DNA from: Neolewinella litorea
Lineage (GTDB): Bacteria > Bacteroidota > Bacteroidia > Chitinophagales > Saprospiraceae
Direction of reading: 5' to 3'
DNA: 64,000 nt
Assembly (NCBI RefSeq): GCF_004803465.1
Contig: NZ_SRSF01000001.1
Location: 496,501-560,500, forward strand
Part shown: positions 9,524 through 18,566 of the stretch, in pieces
Position numbering within the stretch: the first letter of the stretch is position 1
Layout: each line of letters starts with the position of its first letter
Program-made: the position numbers and the translations under genes
The notes under the pieces: generated by a model
Told to the model about the DNA's origin: nothing
Databases searched by the model: none
The model's input: only the letters and a program-made list of their open reading frames with translations

Positions 9524-12500
9524 ATGTACCGACTGTTTTGGATAATTTGTATAGCCGCCGGCGCCCTCCTGCTGGCCGGCTGCGAAGCCGGGGAGCCAGC
9601 TACCCCGGCTCAGGAACCCGCGGAAGCGCCCCGCTTCACCCTGCTGGACGCAGCCACCACGGGCGTCGACTTCCGCAACGACCTGACCGAAGGCCCGAAC
9701 ACCAACATCCTGATGTATGAGTACTTCTACAATGGGGGTGGCGTAGCGGCCGCGGATTTCAATCAGGACGGCCTTACCGATCTGTACTTCACGGCCAATA
9801 TGGCCGACAATAAATTGTATGTGAACGAGGGGGATTTTCACTTTCGCGACGTCACCGCCCAAAGTCGCGCGGGCGGACGACCCGGCCCCTGGAAAACCGG
9901 CATCGCGGTGGCCGACGTTAACGGCGACGGACTCCCTGACCTATACCTTTCCTACTCCGGCATGCTGCCCCCGGATAAGCGGCGCAATCAGCTATTCATA
10001 AATGCGGGCAGCGACGCTGAAGGAATACCCACCTTTACCGAATCGGCGGCGGAGTACGGATTGGACCTGGCCGCCTTCACCAACCAGGCCTACTTTTTTG
10101 ATTATGACGGCGATGGTGATCTGGATGCGCTGATGCTCAATCACAATCCAAAATCCCTCCCCATCCTGAACGTGGAGAAGACGGAGCAACTCCTGCAAAT
10201 CCCCGACCCCGAACGCGGGCTTCGCCTCTACCGCAACGATGGTAACCGCTTTACCGACGTAACCGAGGCGGCGGGGATCAACGGCTCGGCCCTTAGCTAC
10301 GGTCTGGGGGTAGCCTTGAGTGACCTGGACGACGACGGCGATACCGACATCTACGTATCCAACGACTATGAGGTACCGGATTACCTCTACCTTAACAATG
10401 GAGACGGCACCTTCACCGATAAACTCGGTGACCGCCTGGGCCACACCAGCCACTTCTCGATGGGCAGCGACATTGCGGACGTCAATAACGATGGGCACCC
10501 CGATATCTACACGCTGGATATGCTGCCCGCCGACAACCAGCGCCGGAAACTGCTCGCCGCCGACGACAACCGCTCGAAGCACGACCTCAACCTGGCCAGC
10601 GGTTTCCACCACCAGAATATGCGCAACATGCTGCAGCTCAACCGAGGCAATGGCACCTTCGCCGAGATCGGCCAGCTGGCCGGCGTGGCGGCCACGGACT
10701 GGAGCTGGTCGGCGCTCCTGGCGGATCTCGACAACGATGGACTGAAGGACCTGCACGTCACCAACGGCTACGTGCGTGACTACACCAACCTCGACTTCAT
10801 CAAGTACATGGAAGACTTCGTCGCCACCCGCGGTCGCCTCCAGCGCAGCGACGTACTGGAACTGCTGAAGGAAATGCCCGCCTCCGATGTCTCCAACTAC
10901 GCTTTCCGAAACGACGGCGATCTCACCTTCTCCGACGTCACCGCCGACTGGGGACTGCAGCGGCCCTCCAACAGCAACGGAGCAGTCACCGTCGACCTCG
11001 ATAACGACGGAGACCTGGACCTGGTAGTAAATAACCTCAATCAGCCCGCCTTCCTGTACCGCAACAATACCGGCGGCACCCACTATTTGCAGATCGCGTT
11101 AGAAGGGGAAGGCCAGAACACGCGCGGCATCGGCGCCCGGGTTAGCTTTGAGCTGGACAGCATCACGCAAGTGCAGGAGTATTACCCCAACCGCGGCTAC
11201 CTTTCCTCGGGGCCCGAAGTGCTGCATTTCGGCCTGGGGGCGCGCACGCGGGTGCCACGTTTGACCGTTAGATGGCCGAGCGGGCGGGTTCAGACCTTAG
11301 AGCAAGTGACGGCTGATCAACGGCTTACGCTCCGGGAAACCGAAGCCGGCGATTCATCCGCCGATCCTGTGGAGTACCAAGCCCTTTTTTCGCCGGTTCC
11401 CTCGCCGGTAGCGTACCGCGCTTCGATCTCAACGTACCGCGACTTCGACCGGCAGCCGCTGATGCCCCGCCAGCTATCCAATGACGGTCCGGTTTTCGCC
11501 GTCGGAGACGTGAACGGTGACGGCCGGGAAGATATGCTCATTGCCGGATCGGGCCGGGGGGAAATTCGCCAGTTTACGCAGCGACCTAATGGTGGGTTCA
11601 GTCAAGGGGCCCCGGTGCAGTTGAAAACGGGGAGTGATCTGAGCATCACCGCGCTGGAAATGGCCGATTTGAACGGAGACGGTCATCTCGACGTGTACGT
11701 CGGCCGGGGCGGTTACCATGCGCTACAGGAAAACAGCCCCGATCTCCAGGATGAGATCTTTTTGAACGACGGGGATGGGAAATTCCGGTCGGGCCCGTCG
11801 CTACCCAATCACCTAGCCGCCACCGGAGCCGTGGCCATCCGGTCATCCGAGCAAGGTCCTCCCGTGATATTCGTCGGAGGGCACGCCGTGCCGGGGCGCT
11901 ACCCGCTTTCTTCCGGCAGTTATCTGCTGCAAGATGATGGAGTGGGTAACTTTACTTCCCTCGCGTCCGGACAATCCAGTGTATTGGAAGAAATGGGTCT
12001 GGTCACCGACGCCGTCTGGCACGACCTCGATGGCGACGCAGATGAAGAACTTGTGGTGGTAGGGGAATGGATGCCCATCAAGGTACTGGGTATCCGAAAC
12101 GGGGTGCTGGAGGATCGCACGGACCGCTACTTTACCGACTCGCCCACCGGTTGGTGGAACACCCTACACGTTGATGACTTAAACGGGGACGGTCGCCCCG
12201 ATCTGGTGGTCGGCAACGAAGGCAGCAATAATCTGTTTGGCGTTAGCAAAGAGCGCCCTGCGGTGCTGTCATATGCGGACCGCGACCGTAACGGAAGCGT
12301 AGATCCCTTGCTGAGCTACTACATCGACGACGTGCTATACCCGGACCTCACGCGGGACGAGCTATTGAACCAATTGTCCAGCCAGCGCTCGCGCTACCCC
12401 AGCTACCGCAGCTATGCCGCGGTAACTACTTCTGAACTGGAGGAGGGGCTGCCCGGTGAAGCGCAGAACCTGCGCGCCGACCGCCTGCAAACGAGTTTGT

Positions 12501-12844
12501 TCCTTCAGTCGGAATCCGGGAGGTTCGACCCCGCCCCTCTGCCCATTGAAGCACAGTTTGCCCCCGTGCACGTTATCGTTGGCCTGGATGCGGACCGGGA
12601 TGGCAATCAAGATCTGCTGCTCCTGGGCAACGAGACGCAGGCACGGGTCAGGTATGGCCCCTCCGATGCCAACGCCGGCGTACTGCTGCTGGGAAAGGGC
12701 GACGGCACCTTCACTTACGTGCCCCAATCGCGGTCGGGACTGAATATCCGAGGGGCGGTCCGGGCTGCGACGACTTTGAACGGTACTTTACTGTTAGGAG
12801 TCAGCAAAAGTGACGTTATTGCGTATCAACTCACTACTTCCTGA
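9524..12844 (+). CDS. CRTAC1-type lipoprotein: FG-GAP/VCBS repeats with ASPIC/UnbV domain
   Basis: About 1106 residues from the ATG at 9524; TTG codons upstream are less likely because a promoter box occupies that DNA. The lipobox is LLLAGC. The first half has seven Ca-binding blade motifs of the D-x-(D/N)-x-D-G-x-x-D type, e.g. DFNQDGLTDLYF, DVNGDGLPDLYL, DYDGDGDLDALM, DLDDDGDTDIYV. An ASPIC/UnbV block (GIGARVSFELDS ... LHFGLGARTRVPRLTVRWPSG) follows. A second set of repeats (DVNGDGREDMLI, DLNGDGHLDVYV, DLNGDGRPDLVV) fills the C-terminal half. It is probably a two-propeller, surface or periplasmic binding/scaffold protein; no enzymatic residues are recognised. The haloperoxidase-like gene starts 2 nt after its stop. 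Confidence 0.88.
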   Translation: MYRLFWIICIAAGALLLAGCEAGEPATPAQEPAEAPRFTLLDAATTGVDFRNDLTEGPNTNILMYEYFYNGGGVAAADFNQDGLTDLYFTANMADNKLYVNEGDFHFRDVTAQSRAGGRPGPWKTGIAVADVNGDGLPDLYLSYSGMLPPDKRRNQLFINAGSDAEGIPTFTESAAEYGLDLAAFTNQAYFFDYDGDGDLDALMLNHNPKSLPILNVEKTEQLLQIPDPERGLRLYRNDGNRFTDVTEAAGINGSALSYGLGVALSDLDDDGDTDIYVSNDYEVPDYLYLNNGDGTFTDKLGDRLGHTSHFSMGSDIADVNNDGHPDIYTLDMLPADNQRRKLLAADDNRSKHDLNLASGFHHQNMRNMLQLNRGNGTFAEIGQLAGVAATDWSWSALLADLDNDGLKDLHVTNGYVRDYTNLDFIKYMEDFVATRGRLQRSDVLELLKEMPASDVSNYAFRNDGDLTFSDVTADWGLQRPSNSNGAVTVDLDNDGDLDLVVNNLNQPAFLYRNNTGGTHYLQIALEGEGQNTRGIGARVSFELDSITQVQEYYPNRGYLSSGPEVLHFGLGARTRVPRLTVRWPSGRVQTLEQVTADQRLTLRETEAGDSSADPVEYQALFSPVPSPVAYRASISTYRDFDRQPLMPRQLSNDGPVFAVGDVNGDGREDMLIAGSGRGEIRQFTQRPNGGFSQGAPVQLKTGSDLSITALEMADLNGDGHLDVYVGRGGYHALQENSPDLQDEIFLNDGDGKFRSGPSLPNHLAATGAVAIRSSEQGPPVIFVGGHAVPGRYPLSSGSYLLQDDGVGNFTSLASGQSSVLEEMGLVTDAVWHDLDGDADEELVVVGEWMPIKVLGIRNGVLEDRTDRYFTDSPTGWWNTLHVDDLNGDGRPDLVVGNEGSNNLFGVSKERPAVLSYADRDRNGSVDPLLSYYIDDVLYPDLTRDELLNQLSSQRSRYPSYRSYAAVTTSELEEGLPGEAQNLRADRLQTSLFLQSESGRFDPAPLPIEAQFAPVHVIVGLDADRDGNQDLLLLGNETQARVRYGPSDANAGVLLLGKGDGTFTYVPQSRSGLNIRGAVRAATTLNGTLLLGVSKSDVIAYQLTTS

Positions 12845-12846
12845 GC

Positions 12847-14187
12847 ATGAAATTCTACCGGGCACTCGGAAGCTGGATCCTCATTTCTTTACTTTTCTTC
12901 GGTTGCGGCGACCGACCCTCCTTTACGGATTCGGAAGTTGCTACTTCCTGGGCTGAACTAAGCCTCGACCTGACCAAGGGAACGCCGGGAAATACGCCCA
13001 CCTACGCATCCCGCTGTCTTGGCTATTTCGGGCTGACGATGTACGAGTCCGTCGTACCGGGTGACCCAGATTACCGGACCCTGGCCGGTCAGCTCAGCGG
13101 TCTGCCTACCCTCCCCTCGCCCGATCCCGGAGTGGAATATCACTGGCCGCTCTCGCTCTCGGCCGGTCAGGCTACCATCCTTCGCGCTCTTTACAACCAT
13201 ACCTCCGACGCGAATAAAGCCCGTATCGACAGCCTGGAAGCAGCAGTAGCCGATTACTACAGCCGTGAAGGGGTGACGGAAGAGGTAGCTGCCCGCTCCG
13301 GTGATTTCGGGCGAAGCGTGGCCAAGGCCATTTTCCATTGGTCGCAGTCCGACGGCGGCCACCGGGCTTACCTCCGCAATTTTGAAAAGGACATGGTTCA
13401 CCCGGATTTTCCGGGCGCCTGGAAGCCCCCGCTTTTTGCCCAGTCCTTCAGTCACCACCCATTGCATCCGCGCTGGGGTACCAACCGGCCCTTTGTCCCC
13501 GCCAACTACCAAATGGATCCACCGGACTTTATCCCCTACGATACGGTACCGGGTTCGCCCTACTACGAACAGTTCCGGCGCGTCTACGAAAAAGACTTGA
13601 CGCTCACCGAGGCGGAAAAGGAAGCGGCGCTTTGGTGGGGGGACGACCCGGATGAGACCTTTACGCCGCCGGGGCATTCCTACTATCTCGCTACCGAAGT
13701 GCTCAAGAGCCAAAACCCCTCCCTGATGGTTTGCGCCGAAACCTACGCGCGCACCGGAATGGCGGTAGCCGATGCCTTTATCAACTGCTGGAAGTGGAAG
13801 TTTGCCTTCTTCAGCGAGCGACCGAACACCTTCATTCCGCAATTCATTGATCCAGAGTGGGAGTCCTTTTGGCCCGACCCGCCCTTCCCCGCCTTCCCGT
13901 CCGGACACGCTATACAAGCGGCCGCCGCCTCCACGGTACTGCAGGACCTGTACGGCAACAATGTGCCCGTGACCGATCGGGCCCACGAAGGCCGCGAGCG
14001 CGACCACATCCGCGACGTGGGCTTTCCGGTGCGCCAATTTGAACGCCTAAGTGATATTGCCCGGGAAACGGCCGACTCCCGTTTTTACGGGGGCATCCAT
14101 ACCCCCCAGGACAACGACCAGGGGTTGAAGAAGGGAGCAGAAATCGGCCAGAACATCAACGCCCTGCAGTGGAAAAACTCAAAATAG
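12847..14187 (+). CDS. Vanadium-dependent haloperoxidase-like PAP2-superfamily lipoprotein
   Basis: 446 residues with lipobox LLFFGC. The three PAP2/vanadate motifs are intact and spaced as in vanadium haloperoxidases: K318 and R325 in WKFAFFSERP (K-x6-R), S352-G353-H354 in FPSGHA, and R412 with H418 in SRFYGGIHTPQD (R-x5-H). By analogy H418 would bind vanadium directly and H354 would be the acid/base. The same scaffold serves acid phosphatases, so halide oxidation is inferred, not shown. It lies 2 nt after one CRTAC1 gene and overlaps the next by 19 nt, so translation of the trio is probably coupled. The lipoprotein signal puts the enzyme in the cell envelope. Confidence 0.88.
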   Translation: MKFYRALGSWILISLLFFGCGDRPSFTDSEVATSWAELSLDLTKGTPGNTPTYASRCLGYFGLTMYESVVPGDPDYRTLAGQLSGLPTLPSPDPGVEYHWPLSLSAGQATILRALYNHTSDANKARIDSLEAAVADYYSREGVTEEVAARSGDFGRSVAKAIFHWSQSDGGHRAYLRNFEKDMVHPDFPGAWKPPLFAQSFSHHPLHPRWGTNRPFVPANYQMDPPDFIPYDTVPGSPYYEQFRRVYEKDLTLTEAEKEAALWWGDDPDETFTPPGHSYYLATEVLKSQNPSLMVCAETYARTGMAVADAFINCWKWKFAFFSERPNTFIPQFIDPEWESFWPDPPFPAFPSGHAIQAAAASTVLQDLYGNNVPVTDRAHEGRERDHIRDVGFPVRQFERLSDIARETADSRFYGGIHTPQDNDQGLKKGAEIGQNINALQWKNSK

Positions 14188-15863
14188 TCCTCACGCTCGG
14201 GGGCTGGTTACTTACCTGGTGCGTGGGCAGTCAGGCCCTGTTCAGCGATGCTACGCAATCCGCGGGCGTAAACCACCAGTTTATAGTACACGAGGGACTT
14301 TTCGGAGGAGGGGCTTGCGTGCTGGATTTTAATCAGGACGGGTTTGAGGACATCTACGTCACCGGCGGGCTAAACCCGGACCAACTCCTGCGAAACAACG
14401 GCGACGGCACTTTGACCGACGTCCTGGAAGGGTCAGGGTTGGAACTGACCGGGCACTTCGTAACCCAGGGCGCGGTAACGGCCGACGTCAACCGGGACGG
14501 CTACGATGACCTCTTTATCACGACAATCACCTCCAGCGACAGCTTGCAAATCATCCCCCGCGCCCGTAACCTGCTTTTTTTGGGGCAGCCGGGGGGAAGC
14601 TTTCGGGACGCTACCGAGGAATTTGGACTGGTGCCGCTGTACTCTTTCAGTACGGGAGCAAGCTTTGGCGACTTCAACAACGACGGTTGGCCTGACCTTT
14701 ACGTGGGCAACTACTTCGTGGAGTACGCCGAAACCCTGGACCACATCAGCGACGCCACCATTGTGGGGGCTAATCAAACCGCTCATGGCTATCTGCTGCT
14801 AAACGAGGAGGGAAAGCGGTTCGTAAACGTTTACGAGGATTACGGGCTCAGCCACCGCGGATTCGGATTCGGGGGGGTGTTTACGGATTTCGACAACGAC
14901 GGCGATCAGGACCTGTTCGTCAACCACGATTTCGGTTACAAGGCCACGCCCAACCTGCTGCTCGAAAACCAGTACCCGCGGGAGCAGTTTCGCGACGTCG
15001 CGGAGGATATGGGCCTGGACCTGCGCATCAATGCCATGGGATCGACGGTGGGTGACTGGAACCAGGATGGCTTATTGGACTATTACGTAACCAATATCAA
15101 GTTCAATCACTTTCTGGTGGGCCAGGGTGCGGGCAAGCCCTTTGAGAACCGCGCCAAAGAGCTGGGAATGAACTACATCTCCATCAGCTGGGGAGCCAAT
15201 TTTGCGGATTTCGATCACGACGGGGACCTGGATCTGTTCGTCTCCAACGGCGACCTGAATCCCAACTGCGTGCCCATGGCGAACTTCTACTTCGAGAACC
15301 TCGGCGACCGCTTTCAGGAAAGTGGCCGCGCGGTCGGCGTAGCCGACTATGGAATAGGGCGTGGCTCGGTGACCTTCGATCTGGAAAACGATGGCGACCT
15401 GGACATCTTCGCGATCTGCCAGGGTCCGGTGCTCGATGGCTACCCGGTGGAATCCATCACGCGGCTGTTCCGCAACGACGGGGCGGACGGCAACTGGCTA
15501 AAGATCGATCTGGTGGGCACTACCGGGGAGTTGCGCGGACTCGGGGCGCGGGCCACCGTATACGCCGGGGGGCGCCTCTTGATGCGGGAGGTCGACGGCG
15601 GGGGGTCGAGCCATATCAGTCAGAATACCCGCACGCTCCATTACGGGCTGGGCACGGCGGAGCGCATTGATTCAGTGGTAGTAACCTGGAACGGCGGCGA
15701 GACGCAGGTGCTGCGTGACCAGGTGGCGAACCAAACGTTAACCATCACGCAGGCACCTTCCCCAGTGAAGGCCGGAATACCCTGGATGCTACTTGGGGGT
15801 ATTCTCTTGCTTGCGCTCACCGTGGGTGCCATAATTCAAAACCGTCGGGGCAGGACCGGTTAA
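14169..15863 (+). CDS. CRTAC1 family protein (VCBS repeats + ASPIC/UnbV) with C-terminal membrane anchor
   Basis: 564 residues starting with GTG at 14169 inside the end of the haloperoxidase gene; no ATG before the first repeat fits better. An N-terminal signal (LTLGGWLLTWCVGSQALF) is followed by about seven Ca-binding blade motifs (DFNQDGFEDIYV, DVNRDGYDDLFI, DFNNDGWPDLYV, DFDNDGDQDLFV, DWNQDGLLDYYV, DFDHDGDLDLFV, DLENDGDLDIFA). Then comes an ASPIC/UnbV domain (LGARATVYAGGRLLMREV, LHYGLGTAERIDSVVVTW). The protein ends in one transmembrane helix (WMLLGGILLLALTVGAII) and a basic tail. Its sister at 9524 is lipid-anchored, so the two CRTAC1 proteins of this operon are fixed in the envelope differently. 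No terminator is seen after it. Confidence 0.87.
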   Translation: MEKLKIVLTLGGWLLTWCVGSQALFSDATQSAGVNHQFIVHEGLFGGGACVLDFNQDGFEDIYVTGGLNPDQLLRNNGDGTLTDVLEGSGLELTGHFVTQGAVTADVNRDGYDDLFITTITSSDSLQIIPRARNLLFLGQPGGSFRDATEEFGLVPLYSFSTGASFGDFNNDGWPDLYVGNYFVEYAETLDHISDATIVGANQTAHGYLLLNEEGKRFVNVYEDYGLSHRGFGFGGVFTDFDNDGDQDLFVNHDFGYKATPNLLLENQYPREQFRDVAEDMGLDLRINAMGSTVGDWNQDGLLDYYVTNIKFNHFLVGQGAGKPFENRAKELGMNYISISWGANFADFDHDGDLDLFVSNGDLNPNCVPMANFYFENLGDRFQESGRAVGVADYGIGRGSVTFDLENDGDLDIFAICQGPVLDGYPVESITRLFRNDGADGNWLKIDLVGTTGELRGLGARATVYAGGRLLMREVDGGGSSHISQNTRTLHYGLGTAERIDSVVVTWNGGETQVLRDQVANQTLTITQAPSPVKAGIPWMLLGGILLLALTVGAIIQNRRGRTG

Positions 15864-15878
15864 GGCCCCGGAGCTGCT

Positions 15879-15886
15879 TACCTTTG
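15879..15886 (+). promoter_or_regulatory. -7 box TACCTTTG of the RluA-family gene
   Basis: A full match to TAnnTTTG in the 30-nt gap after the CRTAC1 gene, ending 7 nt before the ATG at 15894. It shows that the pseudouridine synthase has its own promoter with a near-zero leader. Confidence 0.6.
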
Positions 15887-15893
15887 CGGCCGC

Positions 15894-17588
15894 ATGACGG
15901 CAACCGACTCCTACCTGCATTCCCTTCCCGAGACCGCGCGGTCGATCGCCGCGCCGCGCCGCTTCACCTTTCCCTTTTATTACCGCCCGCATCCCCTGGC
16001 CGTGGCCGCGGCACAGGACCTGCAGAAACAACTTCAGCAGCCCCGTTCCTGGGAACACGACTTTGGCCTGGACGAGGATTTTACCGGCCGGCAAGGCAAA
16101 ATGTTCGGAGTTTTGGTCGTCCGCGACCCTGCAGGGGAGCTAGCATATCTCGCAGCCTACTCCGGGAAGCTCGCGGACAGCAATCACCTGCCGGGATTCG
16201 TCCCACCCGTTTACGATCTGCTGGACGAAGCCGGATTTTACCGCGGTGGAGAAAGAGAGATCAACGCCATAACGCAGAAGATTGAGGAACTCGAACGTGC
16301 CCCCGACTTTCGTGCGGCCCGGCACGACCTGGAGCGCATCCGGCGTGAAGCGGACGCCGAACTCGCCGCAGAGAAAGCAGCGGCTAAACAGTCCAAAGCG
16401 GAACGCAAGCAGCAACGTAGTGCCGCCGTACCCGGCGCATCAGCCGAAGAACTGGCCGCCCTGGAAGAGCGTCTGGCAGCGGAAAGCATCCGCATCAGCT
16501 ATGGACTGAAAGACCTAACGCGGGCGCTGCGCCACCGGGTGGCTCTGGCCGAGTCCGCCTTGCATGTGTTTGAGGCCCAAATCGAAGCCTTGCGTGACCG
16601 CCGGAAGGTAATGTCCAATGACTTGCAGCAGCGGATTTTTCGGGAGTATACCTTTCTGGATGCCCGGGGGCGGGTGCGGGGACTTGGAAGTTTATTTGCC
16701 GCCACGGTCCTCGGCGTACCCCCGGCCGGTGCCGGCGAGTGCGCCGCACCGAAACTGCTGCAGTTTGCCTATGCCAATGACTTGCAGCCGATAGCGCTGG
16801 CGGAGTTTTGGTGGGGCCAGGCTCCACCTTCCGAAATTCGTCAACACGGGCAGTACTATCCCGCCTGCCGGGGCAAGTGCGAGCCCATCCTAGCGCACAT
16901 GCTGCAGGGTCTGGAAGTTGACCCCAATCCGCTGCTGGTAAACCCCGCCCAGGGCAAGGAAATGGGAATCGTTTATGAGGACGATGACCTGCTGGTCGTG
17001 GACAAGCCCCACGAGTTTCTGTCCGTTCCGGGCAAACACATCCAGGATTCGGTATGGCACCGGATACGACAACGTTACCCCATGGCAACCGGCCCGTTGG
17101 TCGTGCACCGCCTCGATATGTCTACAAGCGGACTGCTACTGGTGACTAAGCGAAAGGAGGTACACAAGCTCATACAAAGGCAATTCTTTCGCCGCTCGGT
17201 GGAAAAGCGGTACCTCGCCCTCGTTGAAGGTCCGGTAGTCGATGACCAAGGTACTATTGATCTTCCCCTCCGGGGTGACCTCATCGACCGGCCACGGCAG
17301 ATCGTCTGTGACCAGCACGGAAAAGCCGCGCGCACTCACTGGGCCGTGCGGCAGCGTAATGCGGACAGCACGTTGGTGGACCTGTGGCCGCTGACCGGCC
17401 GGACCCATCAGCTAAGAGTACACTGCGCCCACCCCGGGGGACTCGGCGCGCCCATCGTAGGTGACGATTTGTATGGTAACCCTGCGGAACGCTTATATCT
17501 GCACGCCGCCTGGATCTCCTTCGTGCATCCCACGACCAAGGAGCGAGTTGAATTCACTTCCCAGTTACCCTTTCCTACCGACCGGTAG
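15894..17588 (+). CDS. RluA-family pseudouridine synthase with long N-terminal extension
   Basis: 564 residues, longer than RluA or RluD (about 220-330). The C-terminal domain from about 355 carries the RluA signature VVHRLDMSTSGLLLVTKR with catalytic D408. The first 350 residues hold a charged coiled-coil region (about 120-240) and a conserved-looking block with GECAAPKLLQFA, ALAEFWWG and YYPACRGKCEPIL. I recall this arrangement from other Bacteroidota and gamma-proteobacterial RluA paralogues, where the extension has no assigned role. The cysteines in CRGKC could bind a metal (inference). It should isomerise uridine in rRNA or tRNA; the target is unknown. Confidence 0.88.
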   Translation: MTATDSYLHSLPETARSIAAPRRFTFPFYYRPHPLAVAAAQDLQKQLQQPRSWEHDFGLDEDFTGRQGKMFGVLVVRDPAGELAYLAAYSGKLADSNHLPGFVPPVYDLLDEAGFYRGGEREINAITQKIEELERAPDFRAARHDLERIRREADAELAAEKAAAKQSKAERKQQRSAAVPGASAEELAALEERLAAESIRISYGLKDLTRALRHRVALAESALHVFEAQIEALRDRRKVMSNDLQQRIFREYTFLDARGRVRGLGSLFAATVLGVPPAGAGECAAPKLLQFAYANDLQPIALAEFWWGQAPPSEIRQHGQYYPACRGKCEPILAHMLQGLEVDPNPLLVNPAQGKEMGIVYEDDDLLVVDKPHEFLSVPGKHIQDSVWHRIRQRYPMATGPLVVHRLDMSTSGLLLVTKRKEVHKLIQRQFFRRSVEKRYLALVEGPVVDDQGTIDLPLRGDLIDRPRQIVCDQHGKAARTHWAVRQRNADSTLVDLWPLTGRTHQLRVHCAHPGGLGAPIVGDDLYGNPAERLYLHAAWISFVHPTTKERVEFTSQLPFPTDR

Positions 17589-17841
17589 CTAACCATAACG
17601 GCGCAAGAGTCAAACCGTTTGCCACATTTGCATTTCCCCTTTCCGGAGACGGAAATCATATTTCTTCGTACCACATGCATTGGCGGATCAGGTAGTGTGT
17701 CCTGCAACCGGAATGCATACCCTGCATTTGGCCCGATCAAACTTTGATTATAGTAAAGTAATTTCCGGAAAAGGGGGATAAACTGTTGCGCGACAATGCT
17801 TTAAACCAGTAAATTAAGAGTAAATCACTCAATCCTTCACT

Positions 17842-18393
17842 ATGAGCAACAGCACACACATTATCCTGGCCCTCTGCATGGGTGTATTAATTGGTCTTAC
17901 TTCCTGCACCAAGGAAGACGACCTGACAATACCCAACAACCAGTCGCAAGAGATAGGGAAATACGAAACCAAGGCAGGCAAAAGCAACATCAACAAATTG
18001 GTAGCCCAGGTACGGCAAGCAACTGTACAATACCACGATTACCAAGCTGCGCTTGACGACGGGTTTTTCAACACAGAGGACTGCGTATCAAATCCCGATG
18101 GAGAAGGTGCGATGGGAGTTCACTTTGTGCGGTTCGACCGCTTAGACGACGTGCACAATCCACTTGAGCCAGAGGTGTTGGTTTACGAACTCAGGAATAA
18201 CGGTACCTACAAACTGGTGGCCGTCGAATACCTGCACGTAGGTGATACAGCGCCGATGTTTGGTGGAGAGGTGGAATTTCACCCCTTCTCCCTGCCGTTT
18301 GCAGACTATGAACTGCATTTGTGGCTTTGGAAAGCAAATCCCGACGGGCAGTTCACAGATTGGAATCCGAACGTCAGTTGCCCCACGGAGTAA
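17842..18393 (+). CDS. Small secreted lipoprotein of unknown function
   Basis: 183 residues. The signal peptide ends in a lipobox (LIGLTSC) followed by KEDD, so the protein is lipid-anchored and exported. The mature part has a YHDYQAALDDGF block, a Cys followed by NPDGEGAMGVHFV, a strand-rich middle (PLEPEVLVYELR, YKLVAVEYL), and a C-terminal LHLWLWKANPDG ... WNPNVSC motif. The two cysteines (CVSNPDG and VSCPTE) could form a disulfide. I recall similar unnamed proteins in other environmental bacteria but can give no function. The gene stands alone: a 253-bp gap with a weak hairpin (17640-17655) precedes it and a terminator follows. Confidence 0.75.
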   Translation: MSNSTHIILALCMGVLIGLTSCTKEDDLTIPNNQSQEIGKYETKAGKSNINKLVAQVRQATVQYHDYQAALDDGFFNTEDCVSNPDGEGAMGVHFVRFDRLDDVHNPLEPEVLVYELRNNGTYKLVAVEYLHVGDTAPMFGGEVEFHPFSLPFADYELHLWLWKANPDGQFTDWNPNVSCPTE

Positions 18394-18412
18394 AACCCGA
18401 CCGGCAAAAGCA

Positions 18413-18442
18413 GGGTGTCTCATTTATGAGGCACCCTTTTTT
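18413..18442 (+). terminator. Rho-independent terminator after the small lipoprotein gene
   Basis: An 11-bp inverted repeat (18413-18423 with 18426-18436, one G-T pair; the innermost pairs probably open to form the loop) followed by six T. The reverse direction also ends in a TTTT run, so it may serve the converging dgcA operon too. Confidence 0.88.
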
Positions 18443-18566
18443 ATTCACGTCGGGCGTGGCCCCCTTTCATTGATAGCGGGTAAATTTGCTGCCGGAGAGG
18501 TCAAACCACCGCTTCAGTCCGTAGCCCTTTCACGTGTATTGATCTGGTGCTCTATTGGGGCAACCC

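Noticed and set aside
17640-17655. Hairpin after the RluA-family gene as a terminator
   Set aside because: The stem is only 6 bp and no T run follows; too weak to call.
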